Numbered from the stretch's first letter, positions 30,835-41,314 are shown. The stretch is DNA of 64,000 bases from Pseudoips prasinana (GCA_951640165.1 OX621254.1:25332001-25396000), one strand, 5' to 3'. The notes: generated by a model not told the origin, from the sequence alone. Translations and numbers: made by a program.

Positions 30835-30985
30835 CATAGATAAAATACTCTTTATTGTACACACTCAAATGGAAAGAAAATACATTGGATATAAAGAACA
30901 TAATGTACAACGGGTGGTCTTATCGCCTTAAGCGATCTCTTCCAGATTGCATGTCTTCTTTTGAGGTGTGAAGCTTTTTTTAAAC
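30835..30985 (-). mobile_element. LINE 3'-end fragment
   Basis: Minus-strand 3' UTR: GGAAGAGATCGCTTAAGGCG, ATAAGACCACCCGTTGTAC, ending TGTACAATAAAGAGTAT. The polyadenylation-like AATAAA near the end and the lack of a 5' part indicate a truncated non-LTR element. Confidence 0.55.
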
Positions 30986-31332
30986 TATAATTAATTATGG
31001 TTAGAGTCGGGACGTTTTAACGGAATGTTTTGAAACGGAACCCTGAAAAAACAATTCACTTAGTTCAAAAAGAAATCTTATTCATAAGGTACGTATATTG
31101 CCCCATATTTTACGTAGAACAAAGTTTAATAAAACTAGCAATTGGTTGGACGCCCTACAAAAGGTTCAATGTGAAAACTAAGTACATCTTAGTCCATAAA
31201 GTTCGAGATTTATAACTATTTGGCCAGTTCGCACACTTTATGATGTTTTTACTATAGCTTACGTATACTAATAACAAAGAATATATATGATTCCAACGTT
31301 TGAGGTCAAATTGTACACAAAAAAAAATAAGA

Positions 31333-31588
31333 AATCATCATCATATCAGCCAAAAGACGCCCACGATGACAAAGCCCTCCCCCAAAGATCTCCACAATTT
31401 CCGGTCTTGTGCCATCCATATCTAGCGAAGTCCAGCGACCTTCCCAAGATCCTCGTTCCATCTTGTAGGGGCCTGCACACACTGCGTCATCCAGTTCGTG
31501 GTCGCCACTCCAGAACCTTTCTGCCCCAATGGCCGTCGGCTCTACGAGCTATGTGCCCTGCCCAGTGCCACTTCAGTTTCGGAAATAC
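31333..31588 (-). mobile_element. 5'-truncated RTE copy
   Basis: CATCATCATATCAGCC, AAGATCTCCACAATTTCCGG and GTCGCCACTC match the last ~250 bp of the RTE at 24226. The plus-strand frame across it is antisense. Confidence 0.85.
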
Positions 31589-31603
31589 TATAATATAATA
31601 ATA

Positions 31604-31930
31604 TTAATAATATCCTGGGATATTATTTACACACGGCCATCTGATCCCAAAATAAGCAGTGCTTGTTCTATGAGAACAATAACTATATATAATAACATCA
31701 ATAAGGTTGCAATAGGTGGTGTAATAATACGTGGAGTCCGCTAAATTATAACCCCGTCGGGGTGTGCAAATGTTGTTTACAGGTTACAAGTATGTATCTA
31801 GTTAATATTACAGATTTACTACATACACTACTTTTCTTTTGTAAATACATACTCATATAGATAATAACACCCAGACTCAGGACAAACAGACATGTTCATG
31901 CACACGAAATCTGTCCTGGGTGGGAATTTA
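31604..31930 (-). mobile_element. SINE-A copy interrupted by ~130 bp
   Basis: The tail side ends ..TGTTCTATGAGAAC at 31677 and the body resumes near 31803-31822 with ATACACTACTTTTCTTTTG. The inserted piece includes ACCCCGTCGGGGTG and is unassigned. Confidence 0.75.
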
Positions 31931-32607
31931 AATATCCGAGAAATTCAAATAGGTACCATCAGGTGAGATTGTGTGAAGCGGGAACTCATCAAACATAAAT
32001 AAATTCAACTATAGAACGTATGTATGTCTCCCTAAGAACGCCAACCCATCTGCCCATGTAATATTCATATAAAAAATAATAAAGATATTTTGATATATCA
32101 TCATTTTAATGGCACGCAGGGTTTTCGTGAACTCCGGGTCGAATGACAAGCAAGAGTCGCGGCGATTTTTGTTGCGCGACTCGGCAGTCAACGACAAGGA
32201 AACGAGTAGGGTTCCCTTCGCACCCTTTGGATACAGAATCCTAAAAGAGGTAGGTACTAGTCTAGATTTTTTGTTGAAACGACGTATTTTTTGAACCAGC
32301 AGGCAAAACTCGGTACAGCTTTTTAGCAAGAAGTCGAACTAAAAACCTTAATTCACCAACTTTTTCTTCGATCTTTTTCTCTAGCTTGGCTGGTTTTTAG
32401 ATCTAAGATTTTGAATCGGAATTTATTTCTTATTTTTCTTTACTACACTTTCTTGGCTTCTGTGAATAGATTATAATCATTCTACTTAGGGTTCCGTATA
32501 TTCGGAAAAAAAATTAACTTCTATATCTTTTACGATCAGCAGATAAAGAAAAATAGGTTGTGAAAGACATGCTGGGGATCCTTACTCTTGACTGAATTAC
32601 TGGCTCA
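31931..32607. other. Unassigned DNA
   Basis: TAGGGTTCCGTATATTCGG at ~32486 is the start motif of the GGTTCCGTA repeats, here truncated. The plus-strand frame at 32109-32294 and its minus-strand partner lack family features. Confidence 0.35.
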
Positions 32608-32670
32608 CTACCAGACATATTTTAGTGCCAGTGTGTGTGCATAAGCAAGAGTGCACTCTCCATAATCTTC
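32608..32670 (-). mobile_element. SINE-C fragment
   Basis: AGACATATTTTAGTGCCAGT and GTGTGCATAAGCAAGAGTGC correspond to the 3' part of SINE-C, decayed. Confidence 0.5.
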
Positions 32671-32687
32671 CTGTAGTAAAACATACT

Positions 32688-32985
32688 TTGACAATAACGT
32701 AATTTAAGCTAGCTAAATATCGTTACTTTTATAAAATAAATCTTATTGTAAATTATTTCCTACAATCCGTGTACCTAAATATCTATATGTGCCTAGAAAT
32801 AATTATAAATTAATTAAATATTACTACGAAACTAAATACTAATAAAATAATAAATAAAATAAATAAAAAAGGTTTTTATTCACGTAGACTTTAAAAAAGC
32901 GCTTGTAAATAGTCAGAACATGCTGACTATTTCCAAGCGCTTTTTTAAAGTCTACGTGAATAAAAACCTTTTATTTTGTTTATTT
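32688..32985. repeat. Head-to-head LINE 3' ends forming a palindrome
   Basis: A plus-strand 3' UTR part (32688-32826), an inverted copy of the terminal part (32870-32917) and a plus-strand terminal part (32918-32985, TCTACGTGAATAAAAACC). Arms of about 60 bp can fold on each other. The paralogous site at 40052-40160 has only the single uninterrupted plus-strand end. Confidence 0.75.
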
Positions 32986-32995
32986 ATTTTAAAAA

Positions 32996-33338
32996 TTGAC
33001 TGCCCCGTTGGTCTAGCGGTAACGAGTTCATCCGCTGATAATGAGTTCTTGGGTTCAAATCGTCAATCGGGCGAAACAGCCATTTTGGGATTTTCAGTAA
33101 AGAAAATTTCTCATTATTAGCTCGAAGTTTGGTAGTTGGTGGTATTACATCCGCGTGCCTCGGAGAGCACGTAAAGTCGGATGTCCTGTAGCTGACCTTT
33201 TTCCGGTCGTGTTGCTAATTATCCCATCGGTTCATGACAGTGATGGAATAGAAAGTGCCTCAGACACTTGTGCACTGTAAAATGTCCTGCGCAGATGGCT
33301 AATCCCTATTGAGACTGGCCGCCGTGACTGGAATTCAC
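32996..33338 (+). mobile_element. SINE-C copy
   Basis: Head GACTGCCCCGTTGGTCTAGC with a weakened B box (GGTTCAAATCGTC), full body to GGCCGCCGTGACTGGAATTC, then interrupted by the hairpin MITE at CCTGG. Confidence 0.85.
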
Positions 33339-33343
33339 CCTGG

Positions 33344-33581
33344 GGCTCTACCGGCTAAGTCGCCGAACATCGATTTCTTAAATGGCGTTCAAATAAATAA
33401 AGGTTAAAAATGACTTAATCAATCGTTAAATCGGCTTCAACGTTGACAATCAATTCTGGACCATTTATGACGTCACATGTGCTCATGGAAACCGATTTAA
33501 CGATTGATTAAGTCATTTTTAACCTTATTTATTTGAAGGCCATTTAAGAAATTGATGTTCGGCGACTTAGCCGGTAGAGCC
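33344..33581. mobile_element. Hairpin MITE at CCTGG, copy 1
   Basis: 238 bp, nearly all palindromic: TIR GGCTCTACCGGCTAAGTCGC with arms close to 100 bp and a loop around CATTTATGACGTCACATGTG. Flanked by CCTGG at 33339-33343 and 33582-33586. The duplicated region at 40501-40520 has the unoccupied site with a single CCTGG (40507-40511), proving the boundaries. Confidence 0.93.
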
Positions 33582-33736
33582 CCTGGACGTTATTAATCCA
33601 ATGAGACGGCTACCTCCGAGGCGCGAGCGTAGATCATCGCCAACTCTCAGACTTGTCTGATACTATGTTTTTTTCTTGTCGTTTTTTGACGTAAATCTTT
33701 TTTACGCACGCTTGATTTGAGGAGTAAGCTGGTGTA

Positions 33737-33871
33737 CAGACGCCAGAACATCAAGCTACCCCAATCTGTCAAATTTGCCCAATTGAAAGTGAGCCCTATG
33801 CTTAAGAGATAAAGTTGAAAATCTACAAAAGAATTTTGACCGATTGGGGTAGCTCGATGTGCTGACGTCTG
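33737..33871. mobile_element. TA-type MITE
   Basis: Flanked by TA on both sides. TIR CAGACGCCAGAACATC and GATGTGCTGACGTCTG, about 135 bp. Confidence 0.88.
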
Positions 33872-33872
33872 T

Positions 33873-34292
33873 ACCAGAGTACGAGTTACAGTGGTGGGTA
33901 AGAGGGAGGGATAAAAAAAAATCAACAGATAAAAACTTTAAAGCTCAACCAACTCCCTTTTTTCCTGACAGTCCAAATTAAACTGGGGCTTATTTTTCAT
34001 TCGCTATGTTATTATGTTTTGACTTTGGTCATGTTTATTTAGGGTACCGCAGTGGCGGGTACTGACAACATAATCTACGGTACGTCTCCTTCAATCTTAA
34101 TAGCGACGTTATTTTGTAGGTAATAAGGGCGAGTTTTGAAGTGAAAGTGTGTGTACCCATGTAGAGTCGATGGTGCCTAGTTAAGTTATTCTAGATATTA
34201 ATATATGTAGGTTCCTATCAAGCCGGTTATATTTTTATAGGATGTGGCTTTATTAAAAGGAGAACAAGGTGAAATAATTGAATTGTAAATGT
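33873..34292. other. Unassigned DNA within the duplication
   Basis: Present in both copies (right copy 40704-41133) with no recognised element. Includes GTACCGCAGTGGCGGGTAC. Confidence 0.4.
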
Positions 34293-34293
34293 A

Positions 34294-34428
34294 GAGACAC
34301 CGGCACATCAAGCTACCCCAAACTGTCACTTGTTCCCAATTGAAAGTGAGCTTTATCCTTTTGTGATAAAGTTGAAAATCTATGAAAGAAATTTGATAGA
34401 TTGGGGTAGATGGATGTGCTGGCGTCTG
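34294..34428. mobile_element. TA-type MITE
   Basis: Paralogue of 41134-41267. The 5' TIR is decayed (GAGACACCGGCACATC), the 3' TIR intact, with TA flanks. Confidence 0.85.
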
Positions 34429-34475
34429 TACCTAAAAGGTATCCATATTTTCATTACGCTGCTGTATGAAAATAT

Positions 34476-34722
34476 GGACTGCCTCAATGGTCTAACGGTA
34501 GGGTGTTTAACCGCAGATGGATAGTTTTTTTTAATAAAAGGCAACGTCTGCACTAGCTCAATTAATCACTGTGTGGCGCTCATTTTACACACATTAAATT
34601 GACGGACACAGAGTACCTGCATCCAGGCTCAGGACAACTATTTATGCGTCCCACAAATAGTTGTCTTACGCGGGAATCAAACGCGGGACACAAAGTGGCA
34701 AGGTGACTATCTCAACCGATCT
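34476..34722. mobile_element. SINE-C head (+) and SINE-D (-) fragments
   Basis: 34476-34527 is a SINE-C head (GGACTGCCTCAATGGTCTAA). 34586-34722 is a minus-strand SINE-D (GACGGACACAGAGTACCTGC, ATAGTTGTCTTACGCGGGAA), ending in a damaged head. Both are shared with the right copy at 41315-41557. Confidence 0.7.
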
Positions 34723-35071
34723 TCTTAATAAATTCTCGTGCTCCCTAGGGTATACGTATAGCGAACGCTTAGTAACAAAATAAATAGATAGGGAATATGA
34801 TTTAGCGGCTCTAAAATTAACACTGAGTAATTTGATCTGCTAGCGTAGGTATATGGTTCGTAGGTTAACGCAGAGCGCCTATCCCAGATTGGTAGAGGGT
34901 GATGGTTCAAGACCCGCCGGATGATTAAATTCATGATTTCCCATTTTTGTGATTAGATTTAAACTTTGCATTGCGAATAATGTTATAAAACTCTAATTTA
35001 ATAAGATATAAATACTTACCTTAAATATCTAGACTCACAATTACACAATTTACAAATTACAAATACTATAG

Positions 35072-35210
35072 TATTTTATTTATTAATTCTTGTACACAGA
35101 AAACATACAATAAATAGATAAAAGTACGAAGAAATTAATGAAGTACAAAGGTGCTGCTTATTTCGTAAGAAATTTCTTCCAGCAGACCCGCGACCAGAAA
35201 AATTTTACAC
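35072..35210 (-). mobile_element. LINE 3'-end fragment
   Basis: Minus-strand end: GTCTGCTGGAAGAAATTTC, TTACGAAATAAGCAGCACC, finishing TGTACAAGAATTAATAAATA. Only in the left duplicated copy. Confidence 0.6.
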
Positions 35211-35218
35211 CGCCATAA

Positions 35219-36195
35219 TTTTTATTTATTTATTTATTTCTCTTCTCTTACAACTATTTTTACAGGTGTTAACCTAATACAATAGTGTAAATATCTATTG
35301 ATTGTAGCTTATTACAAATAACGCTATCTTCGTGAATTCATTCAGAGAACATGAAAACAAGTCAATTTTTTCCGCTACCTGATTAAGGGTGTGCAGTGCT
35401 CGTGTGAGCGGCGCCTTGCGTAGTAAGTTGGTGCGCCCTTGTGGCACGGCCAACAGTGGTGGCTGACGGCGTCGCCACACATATCTTTCAGGGGTGCAAA
35501 AACCTACAATTCTTAAAATGCAAGCGTTACTTATTTGTCCCCTCATTACTTTAAAAATGTAGGAAACTAGATACAGCTCTCGCCGTACACGCAGCTCGTT
35601 ATATCCTACCATGCCTAATACAAATAAATTTGGATACATTAAGGGGTAAAATGGATATATTCCATAAAATCTCAAATACAAGTAGCGTGTAAATTTGTTT
35701 TGAATTCTCTCCAACATAAGGCTATATTTAGCTTCATGTGGAGCCCAGATTGCCTGAACTGCATTGCCTTCGAGATTACTCCTCACTAAAGCATTGTACA
35801 AGGCGATTACAGCTTTAATGTTATTAAAACCGTAGGATCGACGTAATATGAATCCCAAATTCCTATAGGCTTTTTTACATATACTTACAATATGATTCCG
35901 GAATTGTAAATCTGTATTAAATTTAACTCCTAAGTCTTTTATTTCTGTTACTCTTTTTAATTTCATTGCGTTCATTTCGTATTCATATCTTATCGGTTTC
36001 AGTGCTCGAGTAAAAGAGATTGTTAAACATTTGGTAATATTAAAATCTAATTTATTAGCTTTACTCCAAGCTGCTACCTTCAAAATATCACTCTGAAATA
36101 GTTCACAGTCTTTAATACTTTTTATTGGCATAAACATTTTCAGGTCATCGGCAAACAATAAGCAGCTTGAATTTTTTATGACCTCCGGTAGGTGT
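35219..36195 (-). mobile_element. 5'-truncated jockey/CR1-group LINE
   Basis: Last ~0.98 kb of a LINE on the minus strand with an (AAAT)n tail at 35222-35240. It keeps RT from the FADD box onward. Absent from the right duplicated copy, so it inserted after the duplication or was lost there. Confidence 0.88.
35295..36191 (-). pseudogene. Partial LINE reverse transcriptase
   Basis: The open frame begins LPEVIKNSSCLLFADDLKMF, with the catalytic FADD motif intact. It continues through the thumb and the typical C-terminal domain (AAWSKANKLDFNITKCLTIS, IKDLGVKFNTDLQFRNHI, ALVRSNLEGNAVQAIWAPHE, RRELYLVSYIFKVMRGQI). No frameshift was seen in this part. RT motifs A and B and the endonuclease are gone through 5' truncation, so it cannot act. 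It resembles the corresponding regions of the LINEs at 44.6 and 47.9 kb (same broad group, different families). Confidence 0.88.
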
Positions 36196-36317
36196 GTGTA
36201 GGTCTATAATACACTTACATACTAATAATTGCATACATAGTTAAATACATATAAATATTATATCCAATTTAGACTTAACAATAAACTAAATACTAATAAA
36301 ATAATAAATAAAAAAAA
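36196..36317 (+). mobile_element. Probable LINE tail
   Basis: Ends AACTAAATACTAATAAAAT followed by an (AATA)-rich run. The same terminal motif occurs at 32827-32870. Likely a plus-strand LINE 3' end. Confidence 0.4.
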
Positions 36318-36404
36318 TTGTCATCACTAACAACATTGTAATCGGGTAAGCATCTCTCACTGCTTTGCTTAGTACGAAAGCCTGTAATTCGCTACCTACA
36401 GGTA

Positions 36405-36539
36405 CAGACGCCAGCACATCCAGCTATCTCAAACTGTCAAATATCTCGTATAGATTTTCAACTTTAACACAAACGCATAAGTTTCACTTTCAATTGGGGA
36501 AATTTGACAGATTGGGGTAGCTTGATGTGCTGGCGTCTG
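36405..36539. mobile_element. TA-type MITE
   Basis: The cleanest copy: TA, CAGACGCCAGCACATCC ... GATGTGCTGGCGTCTG, TA. 135 bp. Confidence 0.9.
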
Positions 36540-36713
36540 TACATATACTAGTATAGTTGCTCTCATGTAGGTACGTATATAATCCTCTTATGTGGCTGCC
36601 TTATAATTATGTTTTGGGATAGACACGCCTGATAATAAGTGCTGTCATTATTTTACAAATACAAGAAAGAAGATATTGTAATTTGCTTGTGTTTCAGTAT
36701 TAATAGTATACTG

Positions 36714-36770
36714 CACACACACGCACTCAAACACACACGCACACACACACACACACAGACACACACGCGC
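36714..36770 (+). repeat. (CA)n microsatellite
   Basis: Interrupted CA repeat followed by a short CG alternation. Expanded further in the right copy (42972-43053). Confidence 0.9.
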
Positions 36771-36814
36771 GCGCATGATTACACAATACACTACATTTTA
36801 TCTCATCCTAATTA

Positions 36815-37135
36815 TCTATACATATAATAAAATCGTAGGAAAGTCAAAACTGTACAATGAATATTTTTTTAAAAGGATACCTGGGTCGTGATCTATAATT
36901 GACATCGAAACCAAAAATTTAGTTTTTAAAATTTTTGTCTGTTTATCTGTTTGTCTGTATGTATGTCCGGGCTAAACTCTAAAAGTACGGCATGGACTTA
37001 CTTCAAATTTTGCATGAATATTACTAAGAGGTCGGGTCAACATATAGGCTACATATTATCACGCTATCACCTACGGGGGAGGAGCTGTGATAAATTATAA
37101 AGTTTAACGCGGGTGAAACCGCGGGGCACAGCTAG
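36815..37135 (+). mobile_element. Short Helitron with precise empty site
   Basis: Begins TCTATACATATAATAAAATC and ends CGCGGGGCACAGCTAG, between A (36814) and T (37136). The duplicated locus at 43081-43100 reads CCTAATTATTAAG with nothing inserted, showing A/T insertion without target duplication. The interior has TATGTATGTCCGGGCTAAAC. No Rep/helicase. Confidence 0.93.
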
Positions 37136-37422
37136 TTAAGAATAAAATTATCGAAGCACATGGTGGTACTGAAAGTATCACCCGGCCAGCTTTTGAAACA
37201 TTTTATTAAAAAAAAATTTTTTATTGATTTGCACCTACAATCCTAATTAAATTATTTACAATATTATTTTTATTAGATTAAATGTTTTATCCCCTGGTAG
37301 GATCTTAAATAGTATGATATAATTTAAAATGTTGCTACTGTATATCATATTTTATTCACCATTTTTATTTTAAGCTGTGCACTACGTAGTTGGATATATA
37401 TTTCATAAATCATGCACAATTA

Positions 37423-37612
37423 TCTAATCCTACTAATAGGTATTATAAATTCGTAAGTTGATGTAGGTATGTATTGATGTTTGTTACTCTTTCATGGAGA
37501 AACTACCGACTGGATTTTATTGGAACTTTGTAGTAACACAGCTTATTTATCCGAATAATACATGAGCTATTATTTATAAAGTTTAATACGGGTAAAACCG
37601 CGGGGCACAGCC
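37423..37612 (+). mobile_element. Short Helitron, second type
   Basis: TCTAATCCTACTAATAGG start, GTTTGTTACTCTTTCATGG, TTTATAAAGTTTAATACGGG, GCGGGGCACAGC end; the terminal TAG is lost. Shared with the right copy. Confidence 0.75.
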
Positions 37613-37749
37613 TTTGTCCTAATAATCAATGAATATCTGTTCATTTTCGCAAAGAAATAAATAAATGTAGACAGAATATTATAATATTGAAGCGTCAGTA
37701 CTGTAAGGGGAGTGTTACGGGCTCACTTAGTTCAGACAGCAGCTCTAAA

Positions 37750-38340
37750 GCTACGTCCTACGTAGGCGGTTCCAAGCGAACGCGATTATAAAGCGGTGAC
37801 ACGCGAATTCAATGCGATGCGGTACGACGCGGTGGCGGTGTCCTTCGTGCACGCGAATCGTCTCGCGCAGCCGCCACCGACGCCGCAAACACACGACGGC
37901 ACCGCGTCCTGTTCGCGCGAAAATATCAAGCCAACTGATCGCGTTCGCTTCATTTCGCACCGCACCGCACCGCACGCGCGTTTGGTCACGTAGGCCACAT
38001 CAATAGGTTTCTACTGTTTGTTGTTATCGCGCCGCGCCGCGACGCGCCGCTTCGCGTTCGCGTCTAGATCGCTCACGCAGGACGTCGCGTAACTACCAAT
38101 GGTTTAATATTAGGTAACGTTTCATAATATTATGTAACGTTCGCGCGAAAGTATCAAGCCAACTGATCGCGTTCGCTTCATTTCGCGCCGCTCCGCCCCG
38201 CACCGCACGCGCGTTTGGTCACGTAGGCCACATCAATAGGTTTCGACTGTTTGTTGTTATTGCGCCGCGCCGCGCCGCTTCGCGTTCGCGTCTAGATCGC
38301 TCACGCAAGACGTCGCGTAACTACCAATGGTTTAATATTA
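37750..38340. mobile_element. CpG-dense TIR element with internal tandem repeat
   Basis: Inverted ends ACGTCCTACGTAGGCGGTTC versus ACGTCCTGCGTGAGCGATC (inverse of the right end). An internal unit starting GTTCGCGCGAAAATATCAAG repeats at 228-bp spacing (37911 and 38139). The several open frames on both strands follow the CpG-rich composition. Confidence 0.75.
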
Positions 38341-38488
38341 TGTAACGTTTCAACTAATTTCGACTTTATAAGAAGCAGGTTTTCAATTCAAATGTATATT
38401 TTATATGATACGCAATTTCAATTTTCTTCTTTTATTCAATAGGAAATACTGGTCTCCATATTATTATACATTTTGTTATTTTAATATG

Positions 38489-38750
38489 ACGGGCCTGTTG
38501 GCGTGGTTGGCAAATGCTTGTTTTTCACGCCGGAGGTCGTGGGTTCGATTCCCACCAAGGACAGATATTTGTGTGCATGAACATGTCTGTTTGGCTGAGT
38601 GTACTTATCTACATAATTATGTTTTTACAAAAGAAAAGTAGTATATGTGGTTTATCAGTTATCTGGTTGCCATAGTACAAGCTTTGCTTAGTTTGGGATC
38701 AGACGTGTGTAAATAATGTCCCAGGTTATTATTATTATTATTTCAATCGA
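38489..38750 (+). mobile_element. SINE-A copy
   Basis: Head GGCCTGTTGGCGTGGTTGGC, B box GGGTTCGATTCCC, uninterrupted body. It serves as the empty-site reference for the LINE insertion in its duplicate at 44.6 kb. Confidence 0.92.
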
Positions 38751-39253
38751 TTGATGTAAGGAAACGTGTACCTAGTTGATTTAATCAAAATAATGATTAT
38801 GTTTAGTTTGTTATTTTGTAAAGTGAAAGCTATATATTTGGTATTTCGTAATATCTATAAACCACTTTGTAATGTTTTTTATCAAAAAAATACATAATTC
38901 AAGCTGATATATGCTTTCCGTCTAGTAAATAAAGCAACCGAATTGTGGGTAAATATTCGAAATACAAATTCTACAAACGTTGGCGTGCATTGGCGAGTCC
39001 CTCTCAGTCACTTCGCACTCATCTTGACTTGGAAAGCCTACATGTCACGTACATATGTACCAGGCGTTTGAAACGAGCTGCATGCAATTGAAATGTAGAA
39101 TGATAATGATTTTACCATGTGTGTTTGTGGTTTAGTGTTATACACATACACACACACTAACACATATAAGCACACACATCTTTGTAATTAATGTGAGTTT
39201 GTGTGTGTGTGCGTGTGAGAGAGAGTGATTGTGTGCGTGTTTGTTTATAACGC
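38751..39253. other. Unassigned duplicated DNA with CA/GT repeats
   Basis: Shared with 45595-46080. CA/GT microsatellites at 39144-39242. No gene seen. Confidence 0.5.
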
Positions 39254-39460
39254 ATAGCTGGTTACTTAACAAAAAATACCGGCCTATAGATGGGTGACTA
39301 GCGAAGTCGTTGGTTATTTGAGTGGCTCCGTGCTTCAGAAAGAACAGTTATCTGTTTGATCTGGCTGTAGTAATTTTGGTGGAAATGTGAAAATTATGGC
39401 GAAGCCTTTGTCCGTCAATAAACATCATTCAGCGGACATGATGATGATGATGACTTCTTC
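39254..39460 (+). mobile_element. SINE-E-like copy with RTE-like tail
   Basis: CTATAGATGGGTGACTAGCG, GGCTCCGTGCTTCAGA resemble the inverse of SINE-E blocks. The 3' part GGCGAAGCCTTTGTCCG and (ATG)n recall the RTE 3' end GGGAGGCCTTTGTCC..(ATG)n, suggesting mobilisation by RTE machinery. Confidence 0.5.
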
Positions 39461-39541
39461 ATGGCGCCTATATATAAAATATAAATATATTTTTTAATTT
39501 CGACGACGGCTACTAAGTTTGCAAAAGATTTGAGGCTAACT

Positions 39542-40051
39542 TTTTTCATTTATCTTTTCATAACATTGTAATTTGCAGTTAATGCTATAAACAATCCGAT
39601 TAAATACCGTAGGAGGCAATGCAATACTTTAATTTTAAATAAAAATATATTTTAAAACTTTAATTCCACAAAATAGCACATAAGGAATAAAAATAGAGTG
39701 CGTCATTACACGAATAAACGTGTAATCTGCTATTATACACACTCGATGAAGTGCACAAGTCCTCTCAAACGTTTGCTTGTTTTAACACGTTTATTCGTGT
39801 GAACTCACGGACCTAAAAAGCGTTTAACAAGAGCATATACTTCTATTCTTGTGATATAATTGCATGATTTTTCCCTAGAATAAAGGAATCAAATGATATA
39901 ATAGGCGTATATCTTAGTCAACAATTAATACAAAAAATTGAGAAGGTGCTGCATAGGTCAAAGAAACGAAAAATGCAATAAAAAAATATTTGTGTAAGAG
40001 CTCTTGCACGTTTATTCTGTGGGGCCATCGATATATATTATTTTAATTATG
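39542..40051. other. Spacer between the duplicated copies
   Basis: About 510 bp of AT-rich DNA present once. It contains an inverted pair around ACACGAATAAACGTGT and ACACGTTTATTCGTGT (39709-39801). No gene. Confidence 0.5.
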
Positions 40052-40162
40052 TACCTAAAAATAATTATAAATTAAGTATATATTACTACGAACATGTTCT
40101 GACTATTACAAGCGCTTTTTAAAGTCTACGTGAATAAAAACCTTTTTTATTTTATTTTAACA

Positions 40163-40520
40163 ATTGACTGCCTCGTTGGTCTAGCGATAACGAGTACATC
40201 CGCAGATAATGAATTCCTGGGTTAAAATCGCGAATCGGGCGAAACAGCGACTTTGGGATTTTCAGTAAAGAAAATTTCTCATTATTAGCCCGAAGTTTGG
40301 TAGTTGGTGGTATTACATCCGCGTGCCTCGGAGACCACGTAAAGCCGGATGTCCTGTACCTGATCTTTTTCCGGTCGTGTCGCTAATTATCCCATCGGTT
40401 CATGACAGTGATGGAATAGAAAGTGCCTCAGACACTTGTGCACTGTAAAATGTTCTGCGCAGATGGCTAATCCCTATTGAGACTGGCCGCCGTGACTGGA
40501 ATTCACCCTGGACGTTATTG
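40163..40520 (+). mobile_element. SINE-C copy (empty MITE site)
   Basis: GACTGCCTCGTTGGTCTAGC head to GGCCGCCGTGACTGGAATTC, followed by ACCCTGGACGTTATTG, the unoccupied target of the hairpin MITE. Confidence 0.88.
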
Positions 40521-40627
40521 ATCCAATGAGACGGTTGCCTCCGAGGCGCGTGTACTATGTTTTTTCTTGTCGTTTTTTGACGTAAAACTTCTTTACGCTC
40601 GCTTGATTTGAGGAGTAAGCTGGTGTA

Positions 40628-40702
40628 CAGACGCCAGAACATCAAGCTACACCAATCTGTCAAAGTTCCCCAATTTCGCGTAACTGGATGTGCTGGCGTC
40701 TG
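40628..40702. mobile_element. TA-type MITE, internally deleted
   Basis: 75 bp with TA flanks and both TIRs; the middle ~60 bp present at 33737-33871 are missing. Confidence 0.85.
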
Positions 40703-40734
40703 TACCCGAGTAAGAGTTACAGTAGTGGGTAAGA

Positions 40735-40749
40735 GGGGGGGGGGGGGGG
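40735..40749 (+). repeat. Poly(G) run, 15 nt
   Basis: The left copy has only GAGGGAGGG here. An expansion or a sequencing-prone homopolymer. Confidence 0.9.
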
Positions 40750-41133
40750 ATAAAAAAAATTCAACAGATAAAAACATTTTCAGCTCAACCAACTACCTTT
40801 TTTCCTGACAGTCCAAATTAAACTGGGGCTTATTTTTCATTCGCTATGTTATTATGTTTTGACTTTGGTCATGTTTATTTAGGGTACCGCGGTAGCGGCT
40901 ACTGACAACATAATCTACGGTACGTCTCCTACAATCTTAATAGCGACGTTATTTTGTAGGTAATAAGGGAGAGTTTTGTAGTGAAAGTGTGTGTACCCAT
41001 GTAGAGTCGATGGTGCCTAGTTAAGTTATTCTAGATATTAATATATGTAGGTTCCTATCAAGCCGGTTATATTTTTATAGGATGTGGCTTTATTAAAAGG
41101 AGAACAAGGTGAAATAATTGAATTGTAAATGTA

Positions 41134-41267
41134 CAGACGCCGGCACATCAATCTACCCAAACTGTGAATTGTTCCCAATTGAAAGTGAACCTTATCCTTA
41201 TGTGATAACGTTGAAAATCTATAAAATAAAAATTGATAGATAGGGTAGATGGATGTGCTGGCGTCTG
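41134..41267. mobile_element. TA-type MITE
   Basis: Paralogue of 34294-34428 with both TIRs readable (CAGACGCCGGCACATC, GATGTGCTGGCGTCTG). Confidence 0.88.
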
Positions 41268-41314
41268 TACCTAGAAGGTATCCATATTTTCATTACTCTG
41301 CTGTAAGAAAATAT

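Larger units (their letters stand above)
32805..39541 (+). repeat. Segmental duplication, left copy
   Basis: Colinear with 40052-46712: LINE 3' end, SINE-C, two TA-type MITEs, SINE-C head and SINE-D, a MITE, (CA)n, Helitron relic, CpG-rich element, SINE-A, (CA)n, SINE-E-like. Copy-specific insertions: hairpin MITE at 33344, LINE material at 35030-36317, Helitron at 36815, inverted LINE end at 32827. The blocks meet again at GTTTGCAAAAGATTTGAGGC. Confidence 0.92.

Noticed and set aside
35219..36317. Twin-priming inversion of a single LINE
   Set aside because: The minus-strand part has its own (AAAT)n tail and the plus-strand tail at 36317 shows a different 3' motif, so two separate insertions are simpler.
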